A stretch of 64,000 bases of DNA, taken from positions 134,671,032-134,735,031 of the forward strand of contig CM073591.1 in the NCBI GenBank assembly GCA_037074705.1, written 5' to 3'. The notes below the pieces were generated by a model. That model did not search any database. It was not told the origin of the DNA and saw only the letters and a list, made by a program, of their open reading frames with translations. Shown here in pieces: positions 47,441 to 58,159 of this stretch. Positions within the stretch are counted from its first letter, which is position 1. Each line of letters starts with the position of its first letter. The DNA is from Zhengitettix transpicula. Its lineage: Eukaryota; Arthropoda; Insecta; Orthoptera; Tetrigidae. The position numbers and the translations under genes were made by a program.

Positions 47441-48300
47441 ATAAAAAGTATTAACCACAACTACTGCATTAATTTTTTAAAATAATAATTATATTACAAT
47501 TAAATACAAGACACTATAATGTAAAAATTATGTAATACAAAATATATTTATATTCGTTCTTAGTTACAGGGTCCTTACAATTGAAATCTGCTACATGACT
47601 AATTAATTTATTTTAATAAAAAATTTGAGGCACTTAAAAAAGTTTTCACGGGAGCCGATGCAGAGGAAAGGATGGGAATCAATATATTTTCGTGTGAAAC
47701 TTGATGTAGTCGACGGAATTCCAAGCACTCCTTTTATATGTCTATACCACGTCGCTATCTACTCAGTCAGACAGACCTTCGAATACACAACCGCGCTGCC
47801 ATTGACCTCTCACCTTCACGAATGCTCGAGCTGGTTGGTCGTAAACAAACATTTAGTAACTTGCGCTGAGAGAGTAGTAATAAACCAAATCGGACAAGAG
47901 CTGTAAGAGGATGTCATCATTGACACCATAAGAATTTGTAACCTGAAAACTAACAATTTCTTTCCTGTTTGAATAAAAGAGTGGTCGTTCTTCTCTTCAA
48001 ATGTCTTATTGCAATTCTGAATTGATATCTAATAAGGAACTTAATTTTCAATTTTCGTCAGGAACGTATTCAGAAAGCGGTTCATTGGTCGAATATTTAA
48101 ACTTTACAGAATAGAATCTTAATTACACAAGACAAGTACATGCAATCTTCAGTTTCTATGTGGCTGTCACAGATGTACCACGAATTACTTTTTGTGTAAA
48201 TTAGCATCTTACTTCTCCTCTTCCTTAATTCTCTCTCTTGCCGTTCATCCAATCTCTTCCAAATACTGTAAATAAATAAATTGGACAATTTTACTCCAAA
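47441..48300. other. AT-rich non-coding DNA
   Basis: No gene recognised. The 93-codon frame at 47625-47906 has no domain. Confidence 0.4.
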
Positions 48301-48302
48301 CC

Positions 48303-48775
48303 TTTTGTTGCGAGTGACAGACTACATGAGGGAAATTCACGTTGTGTCAACAAATGTTTAAGGATTTGTTTCGAAAGAGGGGATTCGGAAATCAATGAAG
48401 CCAATTGGGGCCTCCGAAATTGGGTTTAAGGATCCTTCCCTGTATTCGCCTAAAAGTGATGCAGGACAAACCCTAGAAAACTTTCAGGTAGTTCGGGTTC
48501 TTGGTGCTTGTCCTACGCCCTTCCGATGGCGGGAGAGTGATTTTCTGTGGGGACGCAGCATTCTCTTCTCCGTGCTTCTACCAGTTTAAGAGGCAGTTAG
48601 CCGACTGTTCCAAAGGGAACTAGAAAACCTTTTACCGTATGCCAAATGTCTGCGACCCTGGAACATACACCTCTCAAAACAGGTCGAGGTGCCTCGGCTT
48701 GTGGGAACTTTGGTAAAAAACGGAAAGATGAAAAGACATCCCCAAGGAAGCCCTCTCCGTCTGAAGATAGTTAAA
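48303..48775 (-). repeat. poly(A)-tailed retroposon, copy 9
   Basis: Plus-strand order is GAGTGACAGACTACATGAGG, AGTGATGCAGGACAAACC, GCTTGTCCTACGCCCTTCC, ATGCCAAATGTCTGCGACC and ACACCTCTCAAAACAGGTCG. More diverged than copies 5 and 12. First of five copies in one orientation. Confidence 0.85.
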
Positions 48776-49172
48776 TTTTTTTAGAGTAACATGTAACATA
48801 TAACAGGCTGGTGGCAAATCCCCTTTAATAGCATAGGAATGGATTTCAAAGGTGGGACGCGGAAGGGAAGGGGAAGAATGCCAAGTGTTAACTAGGGCAC
48901 TCGGGATATGGTTTAAGGATCGTACCCTGCAATGGCCTAAAATTGATGCAGTACAAACCATAGATAACCTTCATCAGGTAGGTCGGGATACTTGTCCCAT
49001 GCACTTCCGATGGCGGGACAGGGGTTTTCTGTGGGGTCGCAGCATTTGCTTCTCCGTGCCTTGGCCAGTTTAGGAGGCAGTTTGACGACTGCTCCAATGG
49101 GAACAAAGAACAACTCTTACCGAACGCCCAAATTCGACGTCCCTGGAGCCTACACCTTAAATTATTATTAAT
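48776..49172 (-). repeat. poly(A)-tailed retroposon, copy 10 (alternative 5' end)
   Basis: The tail end is the T-run at 48778-48784 followed by AGAGTAACATGTAACATA. It ends after GAGCCTACACC, where homology to the long copies stops and TTAAATTATTATTA follows, as in copy 3. The frames at 48852-49106 are by-products. Confidence 0.85.
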
Positions 49173-49285
49173 ATTATTTTAGAGTAACAGGCTATATGAG
49201 ATTAATCCACATGATGAAAACTCTCCCCTTTAATAGCATAGTAAGGAATTTGAAAGCGGCAATGCGGAAGAATAGAGATTATTAC
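49173..49285 (-). repeat. poly(A)-tailed retroposon, copy 11 (3' fragment)
   Basis: TTTTAGAGTAACAGGCTATA to about GCGGAAGAATAGAG, the last 110 bp of the family only. Confidence 0.8.
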
Positions 49286-49345
49286 TTCTTTTGTCTATAT
49301 TTGGCATACTTTCTTATTATTAATTTTCAATCAGTCGTAATTTTT
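49286..49345. repeat. Family A foldback end, solo
   Basis: ATTATTACTTCTTTTGTCTA then TATTTGGCATACTTTCTTA matches the right arm at 37391-37425. It directly abuts retroposon copy 11. Confidence 0.6.
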
Positions 49346-49508
49346 TTATTTCAATAAGACTGTCATGGTAAACAGGTCACAATGGAAACGATAATAATAA
49401 ACTGTACTTATTGTTACTTATTAAAATGGAATATATCAACAATTAAAAACGAATATATAAAATAACATCATTCTAAGCATATGATGTAAAAAAATTCTTA
49501 ATCAATTT

Positions 49509-50088
49509 TTCGCGGTTGATTTTTTTATATTATTATTTTTTTTAGGGTAACAGGGTACATGAGGGTAATCCACATGGTGGAATTCCCCTTTAATAGCATA
49601 GGAAGGTATTTTAAAGGGGGGATGCGGTAGAGTAGAGGAAGGTAGCCAAGGGTTAACTAGGGCCCCCGGGCTATGGTTTAAGGATCCTACCCGGCAATTC
49701 GCCTAAAAGTGATGCAGGGAAAACCCTAGAAAACCTGCATCCGGTAGGTCGGGCATTTGGTACTTGTCCCACGCTCTTCCGATGGCGGGAGAGGGGTTAG
49801 CTGTGGGGTCGCAGCTTTCCCCTCACCGTGCCTTGACCAGTTAAGGAGGCAACTGGCCGACTATTCCAACAGGAATAGCGGACAACTCTTACCGTATGCC
49901 CAAGGTCTGCGACCCCGGAACATACACCTCTCAAAACAGGCCAAGGTGCCTGAGCATGTGGGACCCTTACTTCAAAAAACCAGAGAGATGTGAAGGCATC
50001 CCCAAAGGTAGCCTCCGCCAGAGATCTCTGGGAAGGTTCACCTGCGAGAGGTTCTCACGCAGGCTTTCTTACCTTCGCGGTTGATTTT
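49509..50088 (-). mobile_element. poly(A)-tailed retroposon, copy 12, with 15-bp target duplication
   Basis: Perfect direct repeat TTCGCGGTTGATTTT at 49509-49523 and 50074-50088 brackets the insertion, which is therefore 49524-50073 (550 bp). The sense strand is minus. Its 5' end carries the CTGCGTGAG...CTCTCGCAG hairpin (50039-50063) and its 3' end an A-rich tail (plus-strand TATTATTATTTTTTTTAGGG). This copy defines full length for the family. No Pol III box and no conserved long ORF are visible. Confidence 0.93.
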
Positions 50089-50370
50089 GTTTTTTTAGGG
50101 CAACAGGCTACATGAGGGTAATCCACTTTGGGCAACTCCCCTTTAATAGCATAGGAAGGGATTTGAATGGGGGGATGCGGAAGGGTGGAGGAAGGTAGCC
50201 AAGGGTTACTAGGGCACCCGGGCTATAGTTTAAGGATCCTACCCGGCATTCGCCTAAAGAAATGCAGGGAAAACCCTAGGAAAACCAGCATCGGGTAGGT
50301 CGGGCATTGGGTACTTGTCCCACGCCCTTCCGATAGCGGGAGAGGAGTTAGCTGTGGTGACGCATCAGGT
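50089..50370 (-). repeat. poly(A)-tailed retroposon, copy 13 (5'-truncated)
   Basis: Starts with the T-run at 50090-50096 and AGGGCAACAGGCTACATG, and stops after GGAGAGGAGTTAGCTGTGG. Copy 12 inserted directly beside its tail, duplicating 15 bp of the flank. Confidence 0.88.
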
Positions 50371-51929
50371 TTAGTTTCTATATTCTCTGGACGTTATTTC
50401 AACATCGAGTTTACATAGAAACTTTAACCTGGTGCTGAATCGCGAAAATTTTTTTAACAATATACACCGGGAAAGTTTAATTTCTTTAAAATAATTCTGT
50501 TAACTTTCCCGTTTTAGGTTCTGAAATTAATATTCGTACACTCATTTCAATTGTCAAGTAGTAATGAAAATTTCAATTTAAGAAATAAATGACCCTCTCA
50601 TTGTCTTCACACTTCTGTCAACTAAAATAACAACTGTATTGGAAAAAAAAATCGCCTAATCTGACAGTTTGTTGTTGAAAGTTGAAACGTTGTAATATAA
50701 TCTTAAGTCAGTCACTAGTTAAAATACGTATATTTTATCGGTAAACGGCATTAATTCGCCATAATCACCCTTAAATATCAAAAACTATAATAGAATATCA
50801 GAAAAACAATTATTTTTGTTATTATTAATTGTATAAATAAAATTAAATTGGTTTTAGATTAATATGCGCCTAAACACACACACACACACACATATTATGA
50901 AATCTGTTGTTAAAAATTTCGATCCGTGTTTCACAACACGCCGTCAAATGACTGTTTGTAGATACAAACGCCTTACTTCACGGGCTATGGGTCTAAATGA
51001 TCAATTGTATAAGATTACAATAAAATAAACATAACTAAAAGCAATGCATATAAAAAATTGTAATTCATATATAAACGTACAGGACATTAATTCATTTAGG
51101 TAATAAATGATTTTTTTTGTTTATAGTTTAACTTATCTTACGATTTTAATATATTTATAACATCGTTATAATTTCAATTCCAATATTTCTTAATTTCATG
51201 CTTTTTTTGGCCTGAGATGACAAAGGTGTATTGTTTTTTGAATTTATTCTAATGGTTGTAATTTTTTTTGTATTTCAATTATTATTTTATTCTCGAAAAT
51301 TTTGTTCTAATAATATGTTTTTAAGGAAAGTACGCCAAAAGAAAATAACTATATCGTCACAAAGAAGTACGTTACTAATCTTTTAATGTTTCTTTGTAAA
51401 TCGTATGACTAGAGTATAAAGAAAGTTTCTTTTACGATATGATTAGTATAACATATTTTTTGAATTAAGAACAAACATTTAATTCAATTGAAACATTGTG
51501 TTTAATTCAACAATCAATTCACAGGATAGAATTTTTAAATCTATGTCTCGTATCATCGTATGTCAGTCACGAATGAGCCAAAACTAGCTTCATATATTGG
51601 TTTTCAAACAAAAAGAAAAATTATCAAAATGCAAACTTCTATTAATATAACCCAGGTTTATAGAATGGTTGATAGCCTGAATGCTAAGATTTTAAATATT
51701 CACACCAAGAACCATTATAGAATTGTATCCGAAATTTTAAATCTAAATTTAATTAATGTAACGTAGCCAGAAATTTATTACATAAGTTTTGATAAAACAG
51801 AAATCATTTCTTCCCTATGATAATGCACCTCATCAGTTACATCTAAAAATAAATATAGTGAAAAAGACAATAGAGGACTTCCAAGCAAATAAATAAATTA
51901 ATATAACGCTGTTGCTTAGTGAGTCACAA
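50371..51929. other. AT-rich non-coding DNA
   Basis: No gene recognised. Two small inverted repeats lie near the start: CAGGTTTAGTTTCTAT against ATAGAAACTTTAACCTG (50368-50433), and CGGGAAAGTTTAA against TTAACTTTCCCG (50468-50513). A (CA)n run of nine units is at 50874-50891. Confidence 0.45.
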
Positions 51930-52944
51930 TTACTTCCGGTACATTAAGAGAATAAATAACCCTGTACTTATAAGAGAAAAAATTTCCAGGAATCTTACAA
52001 ACAGTCAAAAATAATTAACGTATTCTAATACTGTCGTAAATACTCCTGCCACCCTAATCACGACAATAATACTTACGGTACCTTAAGATAGTCAAAAATA
52101 TTATTAGTACCCAAAAACACATAAAAATATACTTCGTACCCTAATAAGTCAAAAATATACGCACTACCTTATGAGAGTTTATTATACTCCCGGTACCTTA
52201 AGCAAGTCAAAATTTCATTACGTGCCTTAAGAGTTAAAAACACTCCCTGTAGGTTAACAGAATCAGAAATACTCAAGATGCCTTAAGAGAGACAAAAATA
52301 CATTCATCACGGTAAGAGAGCCAAAAAGCGTTCCTATACCCTAATAGAGTCAAAAATATTCCCAGTGCCAAAAGGGACTCAAAAATAATCCCAATGAGCA
52401 TAAGAGAGTGAAAAATAATGCAGGTACCTTAAGAGACGCAAAAATAACCTCCCTACTCTAAAAGAGTCAAAAATACTCGCGGCACCCTTATTGAAAAGAA
52501 AATACAGAATATGTATCTTACGCGAGTCAAAAATATTTTCGTTAAATGAAGAAAATAAGAAATATTCCCTTTAGTCTAAGAAGTAAAAAATTACTTTTGT
52601 TACGTTGAGTATGTAAAAAGTAGCTTCGGCATTGTTAGTTCGTGAAAAATATTCCGGGTACAATAAAACAGTCTATAATAGTCCGGTACCTTAAGATAGT
52701 AAAAAATATCCCGACACTTGAAGAGTCAAAAATACTCTCTGTAATATAGAACGTCTTTAAAATGCCACCGCTTCCATCCCAAAGTGATAGGTGTTTTGTA
52801 CTGATTCAGTGTTTTGTTTCGTATCTTATCTGAACAAAATTTGGTAGAATTTGCTACCCGTGTTTAAGATTACACGAGGAATATTGTTTTCCCCTTTCAC
52901 CCCCTCTCCAAGGAGGAGGAATCACAACTTAACTAACATGTTTT

Positions 52945-53085
52945 GTGTCATAACTAAACATAGCGGCTTCCATAACCCCAGATTCAACATCATTATCGTT
53001 TTTTTGTGTTATTTTTATGTTACGAATTTCCACCCCCACCCCTAAGGATGGTCCCCTCCGGTGCTGAAAAATGTTGAATGCTATA
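52945..53085 (+). repeat. Unnamed dispersed repeat R2, copy 2, inside the minisatellite
   Basis: CATAACTAAAC, TTCCATAACC, GTGTTATTTTTATGTTACGA and CCACCCCCACCCCTAAGG match 8471-8590. Upstream, CACCCCCTCTCCAAGGAGG (52900) resembles CACCCCCTACTCCTAGGGG at 54570, so copies 2 and 3 share more sequence than copy 1. Confidence 0.55.
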
Positions 53086-53438
53086 AATTTGCGGCGGGGT
53101 AATACTGGCAGCACACTAAGACCCTGGTGCCTGTAGAGAAGCATAAATACTTCCGGTTGCAAATATGATCAAAAATACACCTGATACCTTAAGAGCGTCA
53201 AAAACACTCCCGGTGCGTTCAGATACTCAAAAAAATTCATTGTACCCTAAGAGACTTAAAAATCGTTAGTACGTTAACTCGGTAACGTCAACAGTAAAAA
53301 TACACCCAATGCCTTAACAGGGTTAATAGTACTTCCGCTGCCCTAAGTGAGTCAAAATTTCTTTATGTTAAGAGTGTCAAAAATATTCCCGGTATCTTTG
53401 AGAATAAAAAATATTCTCGATACCTTAAGAGAGTCATA

Positions 53439-53831
53439 AATACTTTGTTTCGTGTAATGACTTGTCCGTCATTTGTATTTCTTCCTAGTGTGCGTGTGTC
53501 AGGTTTTGTTTATTTTTGTGAGATGAGCAATTCCATATTTAATGAAAGATAATATTCTAAATATTTATTTTTTATCTAGTGCCTAATGAATTTGTTTTAA
53601 TATTGTAAATATTATATTATACACTTTGTCACAAAAAAAATATTTTTATTATTACTACTATATAGTACTTTTTGTTAAGTTGGACATGAAAGTTTGTGTT
53701 CCCCGATTTTTAGTAATGTCTATGTTAACTTCAAATTGTTATTAATTGTAGCATCCAATAATTATATTGTAAGTTTATGTAATGACGTCCTCGTGCGACG
53801 ACTAATGGAATAAATACATCAAATCAATACT
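53439..53831 (+). mobile_element. LINE 3' tail, copy 2, with 6-bp target duplication
   Basis: The insertion 53445-53825 is flanked by AATACT at 53439-53444 and 53826-53831. Removing it rejoins a normal minisatellite unit (CATAAATACT | CCCAATACG). It aligns with 1190-1566 and ends AATGGAATAAATACATCAAA. It is the 5'-truncated 3' UTR of a non-LTR element; there is no ORF. Confidence 0.8.
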
Positions 53832-54077
53832 CCCAATACGTTAAGAGAAGAGAATACTCCCGCTTCTCTAAAATAGTCAGAAATACTCCCAGTATCTTTA
53901 GCGATATGAAAATACGTCCGGTATCTTATGGGAGTCAAAAATATTTTCATTATATGAGTGAATCATAAACATTGCCTCTGTCAAAATTGCATCTGTTACC
54001 TTGAATGTGTGTAAAGTACTCGTGGGACCGTAAAAACGTGAAAAAAAAATACTTTCAGTACCCAAAGAGATACATAA

Positions 54078-54145
54078 ATATTTTAATAATACGAAAGTTA
54101 GCCAATACAAACAAAAGAAGTGATAATATAAATACCACACATTAA
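54078..54145. repeat. Family A foldback end, solo
   Basis: GTTAGCCAATACAAACAAAA then GAAGTGATAATATAAATACC and ACACATTAAA match the left terminus of family A. It lies within the minisatellite and is followed by a TTTTA-rich run. Confidence 0.6.
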
Positions 54146-54559
54146 AAATTAAAAGTATTTTTATTTTATTTTATTTTATTTATTATATAAATATTTTAAG
54201 TTTTCTAACAGAGCCAAAATTACTCACAGTATGTCAAAGGTGTTAAAAATGCTCTCTCTGCCGTAAGGAAGCCAATATTTATTCCCGGTACAATAAGAGA
54301 ATAGAAATTAGTTCAATACCCTTACAATAGCCTAATAGTCATTAATATTTCCGTTACCCTAAGAAAATCATAAATACACTCGATATATTAATAGGGTTTG
54401 TGTGTGTAAAATGATACTGGTACGCTCAGAGATAAAAAAATAAATTTCGGATATCTTAAAACTTTCTATAGCACTGTCCGTACGATTGGAGAATCAAAAA
54501 TACTCCTGGTACTTTTAGGGAGACAGAAATACGGCGCGTTACTTTGTTTCACGCTCGTT

Positions 54560-54728
54560 CAACCACCACCCACCCCCTACTCCTAGGGGCACAAGAACAG
54601 TTTAACCGGTTTATGTCGAATATCAGAATTAAACTTAGTGAATTCCATAACTTCGGATTTGACTCGAATCTCCAATGATTTCGTATAATAATTATGGAAC
54701 GCCCGATCACCCCCCACCGCCTCTACCC
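54560..54728 (+). repeat. Unnamed dispersed repeat R2, copy 3
   Basis: CACCCCCTACTCCTAGGGG, CAGAATTAAACTTAG, ATTCCATAAC, CGGATTTGACTCGAATC, TAATTATGGAACGC and CACCCCCCACC parallel copies at 52900-53050 and 8471-8575. It sits just past the last minisatellite unit. Confidence 0.5.
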
Positions 54729-56106
54729 TACACCTACAACTTTACTGTAATGATGAATGTCAGTATTACACTCAACGATTGCAATACCCCCGGAATGGAG
54801 ACCATTGTCGATCGCTTGTACAGTATCATTCCGCCTTACCCCCTACCTACGGGTACTCCATTGTCATTGAAATTAGACATTAATAAATTCGAGAATGACG
54901 AAATTTATTTAATCCGTTCCACAAATTTTCGTTACTTTTGTCCAATCATATTACAAAAGAATTGGGGTTGTCGTATCAATTTTTTCTTTTCATACTCCAT
55001 TTCTCACTTTGTTTCACAATAGGTGTTAAACCTATTTGTTTATTTAATAAACTATTTATTTTTGTAATCGGTTTCTTAAATCACCCGGCGAAGCAGTTAT
55101 TGTGGGCGATTTGGTTTCTCATTTATTATTTCGTTCTGAAAATTATCGTCCTTCCGTATTCTTCTGTTTGTCCTTTTGCAATATACGTGATCTGAGGTAG
55201 AAGCAGAGACTCAGAGTAACGAAGAAGTTTCGTCTGTAATTTCAGAAAACGAGGCAGACAAAATTTATTAAAGGATCCCGAGAATCTTAATTGGAAATGG
55301 GCCACCCGAGAAAAGTGCTAATTTGCTCATTTTTTTCTAATTTCGTCTTTGTTTGCCTGTTTCGTGTTTGGTTCGTTCAGCCCATTCGCGGTTCCCTTTC
55401 ATTTATGCGGTAAATTTTTTTCTCGTTCGTTTTAATAATCGTTATCGACTTCTAATTTATAACTAATTTTTTTTATATTGCTGCCTTATTTATCTTTAAT
55501 GCCTTAATTTTTGGATTTCCTGCAACATTTTTCTATTACCTTCTTTAGTTTTTCGTTGTTTTATTCTATTTTCCAACTTAATTCTGCAAATAATCACATA
55601 TTAACACAATTTCGTCGCTTTCAACGGGGAGTCAATTATATGCGAATATAAGTCCGAATTTCGGTCAATTCTGGTCTCCTGGGATGAAAATTCACTTATC
55701 AAAACCGAATTTGCTAATCCAGCCACTTCATTGTTTGATCTGAGTGGCCTAACACGCTCTCCTCATTTATTAATTGAAGTTTGCCATCGCTATTTCCTTC
55801 CGGAACGGAGGATAATACGTTTTCGATAGAAAATCAGTTTATTGCAACTTGATGATATAAAATGATCCAGTGATTCTGAATGAAGTTCTAAAATGATTCG
55901 AAAACTTCGTTATTTAGTATTTTTAAATATTCACACATGTGGCCTATATTGTTGGCGAACGGAATTGGGAAAAGATAACTCAGCTGGAGGAAAACCTTAG
56001 GTGCGAAAGGTGGAGGCGGAAAAAAAAGATAGTTGTAAAATGGAAAGAGTGGTAGCATGGCTGCGTACGAGATTATAAGACAAGTGAACAACTGGTGAAA
56101 TAATTA
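54729..56106. other. Non-coding DNA
   Basis: No gene recognised. The 115-codon frame at 54675-55022 starts in the R2 repeat, is Pro-rich from C-rich composition and shows no domain. Confidence 0.4.
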
Positions 56107-56225
56107 GTTATCTGGGGGCTCGGGTTGCTTCTCGGAATTTCATGTGGCGTGAGAAAGATACCGTCGGACTCCCTTCCTGCTCAGCGACACGTAGTCTCGA
56201 AGTCAGCACAACCGCGGTTAACCGA
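56107..56225 (+). repeat. Direct repeat R3, copy 1
   Basis: GTTATCTGGGGGCTCGG, TCATGTGGCGTGAGAAAGAT, CCGTCGGACTCCCTTCCTGC and TCAGCGACACGTAGTCTCGA recur at 57921-58045 with about one difference in ten to twenty bases. The class is unknown. Confidence 0.75.
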
Positions 56226-57920
56226 ACTAGAGAGGGTGAAGCCGTTTTGGATGACTATTTTTCGGTTAAACCTTGAAGATCTAATATTACAGGATTTTGT
56301 ATTATAATTTCAGTACGTTTTTACGAAAGATTTTGAAGGTCAAACAAATTCAAAACTCTCTTTGTAGGTGACACTTATATTATTTAAAAAATTTAAAATT
56401 ATATTTTCAGGATTACATTTGTAGCATATGAATTACTCATTCAAAAAACTCCGTGATTATCCGAGCAGTACAGTTTTATTTTTTGGAATTACGATTGTCG
56501 GAGGCGTTTCGGATAACCAAATTTCGGTTCACCCGAGTTCAGTTAAGCGTGGTTGTATTGTATTTGAATTTAGTGTATTTGTTGAAAATTAGAAGCTTGC
56601 TGAAAATAGCCAGGTTGGAATTTGTCGAACGTCGTGGTTGCTGACCTTAGTATATTTTTTTACTGAAAAGGGTACTCGAATACTCTATGTTCCACTTTTT
56701 GACCTTTTAATAAAATCGTCAATGCGTAAGGGACAAATAGCTGACTTATATGTACTAGTGGCATGGTTTAAGTTAAATATCACTGAATGCGCATCATCCG
56801 AGCCTAATTCTTTAACTGATCCTCTTTTCTAATCTAAGTGTTACATCCTATAAAATCCTGTCCCGTCGATTTTGTCAACATCCAATTTACGAATCACTGT
56901 TCACCATTTTTCACCAAATTAACATTATCACCGAAATTTATCGAAAATCACTCCCAAAAATGTAAACATTTCTAGTTCCGATACGGTATTTGTCTGTATG
57001 TACAGACATACATACCTTTTGTTGAGCAAAATATCCTCAGTCTTGAATGTGGACTTCAGATGCGAGAATTGCAGAGGTAACAGCAGCCGTGAAGACTGGA
57101 GTCACGGACTGATCAGATCTCATCAGTCTTCTCGACATTTATTTCACAAGTTGAAAAATAGTAGTGTAGTTCTGTGAGATTTTATGCCGAATGGCGTTTT
57201 CAACTATAAATGCTCGAATTGAAATCGATCTGGTGATTGTGGCGGCCACTTAAGCAAGATAAAGTATCCCCTGAAAACACTCGTGCACAAGATGAGCTCC
57301 GAGGCATGGCGAATGGAACTAGTCGACTGCATTGCGATACGCCATCAACATAATAAAATGAATTTTATCAGCAAAGATTCTTAAAAAATGTGCTATTAAA
57401 AGGCCAAATTACAAGGAAAACATGTAACAGATTCTGCCCTATACAGCTTGAAGGGTCTATGCTTTTGTGTTATTTCCGCATATTCTTCACTTTTACATGA
57501 ACAAGATTGTTGTATTATTGATTGACCAAAAGGGTGTTAACTAACACAACTTTATTTTAAACCACACTAGTATCATAATATAACCCTCACAAACAACCAG
57601 TGAAAAGGTTCAACGCCAATAATTATTTTGTTGTGGCGGCTTAATTCCGTTACTACTGTAACGTAATTTATTTTGGGTGGGTTGTTTTGAATAGGTTTAA
57701 TAAAAAAAACATTTAGTTTATTTAATAACTAAATTTTAAAATCAATTAAATTAAAATTATTAGGGCGATTATCTAATGGTAGTGAATACAAGAGACTCAA
57801 ATTAAAACATTATTTCGTTCAAATCAAATTGTCATGACGCATGGGCGTCGTGTAGCAGAAATCTCGTCAAATGCAGAATACAGACACACCTGATTGTTTT
57901 TCCCTCGTCGACCAGGAGCT
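56226..57920. other. Unassigned DNA between two R3 copies
   Basis: About 1.7 kb with no reverse transcriptase, integrase or transposase motif on either strand. It would be the interior if R3 were a terminal repeat. Open frames at 56453 and 56638 have no domain. Confidence 0.4.
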
Positions 57921-58045
57921 GTTATCTGGAGGCTCGGTATGCTTGTCGGAATTTTATGTGGCGTGAGAAAGATTCCGTCGGACTCCCTTCCTGCTCAGCG
58001 ACACGTAGTCTCGAAGTTAGTAATCAACTCCGGTTCATTAGTTGT
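57921..58045 (+). repeat. Direct repeat R3, copy 2
   Basis: GTTATCTGGAGGCTCGG, TTATGTGGCGTGAGAAAGAT, CCGTCGGACTCCCTTCCTGC and TCAGCGACACGTAGTCTCGA as in copy 1. Homology fades after GAAGT. The 82-codon frame that begins here runs into the microsatellite and is not a gene. Confidence 0.75.
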
Positions 58046-58088
58046 GTAACTGCTCAGATCTGTGGTTGCATTGGGCTGCGTTCTGCGT

Positions 58089-58091
<3 letters not shown>

Positions 58092-58157
<66 letters not shown>
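58092..58157. repeat. (TC)n(TA)n compound microsatellite
   Basis: About 13 TC units (58092-58118) pass into about 19 TA units (58119-58157). It is the reverse-complement pattern of 17261-17352, though the flanks are unrelated. Confidence 0.97.

Positions 58158-58159
<2 letters not shown>

Larger units (their letters stand above)
51930..54540 (+). repeat. Degenerate minisatellite, about 29-bp unit, interrupted
   Basis: The unit is close to ACCTTAAGAGAGTC + AAAAATACTCCCGGT and recurs every 27-31 bp with substitutions and small indels. Clear units lie at 52130-52750, 53130-53445, 53826-54060 and 54205-54540. GAGTCAAAAATA and GGTACCTTAAGA recur throughout. The array is broken by an R2-containing piece (about 52750-53125), by a LINE tail (53445-53825) and by a family A end (54078-54145). 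No coding frame runs through it. Confidence 0.85.

Noticed and set aside
51930..54540. CRISPR-like array
   Set aside because: Repeats are contiguous and degenerate, with no unique spacers of constant length, in a eukaryotic setting; it is a minisatellite.
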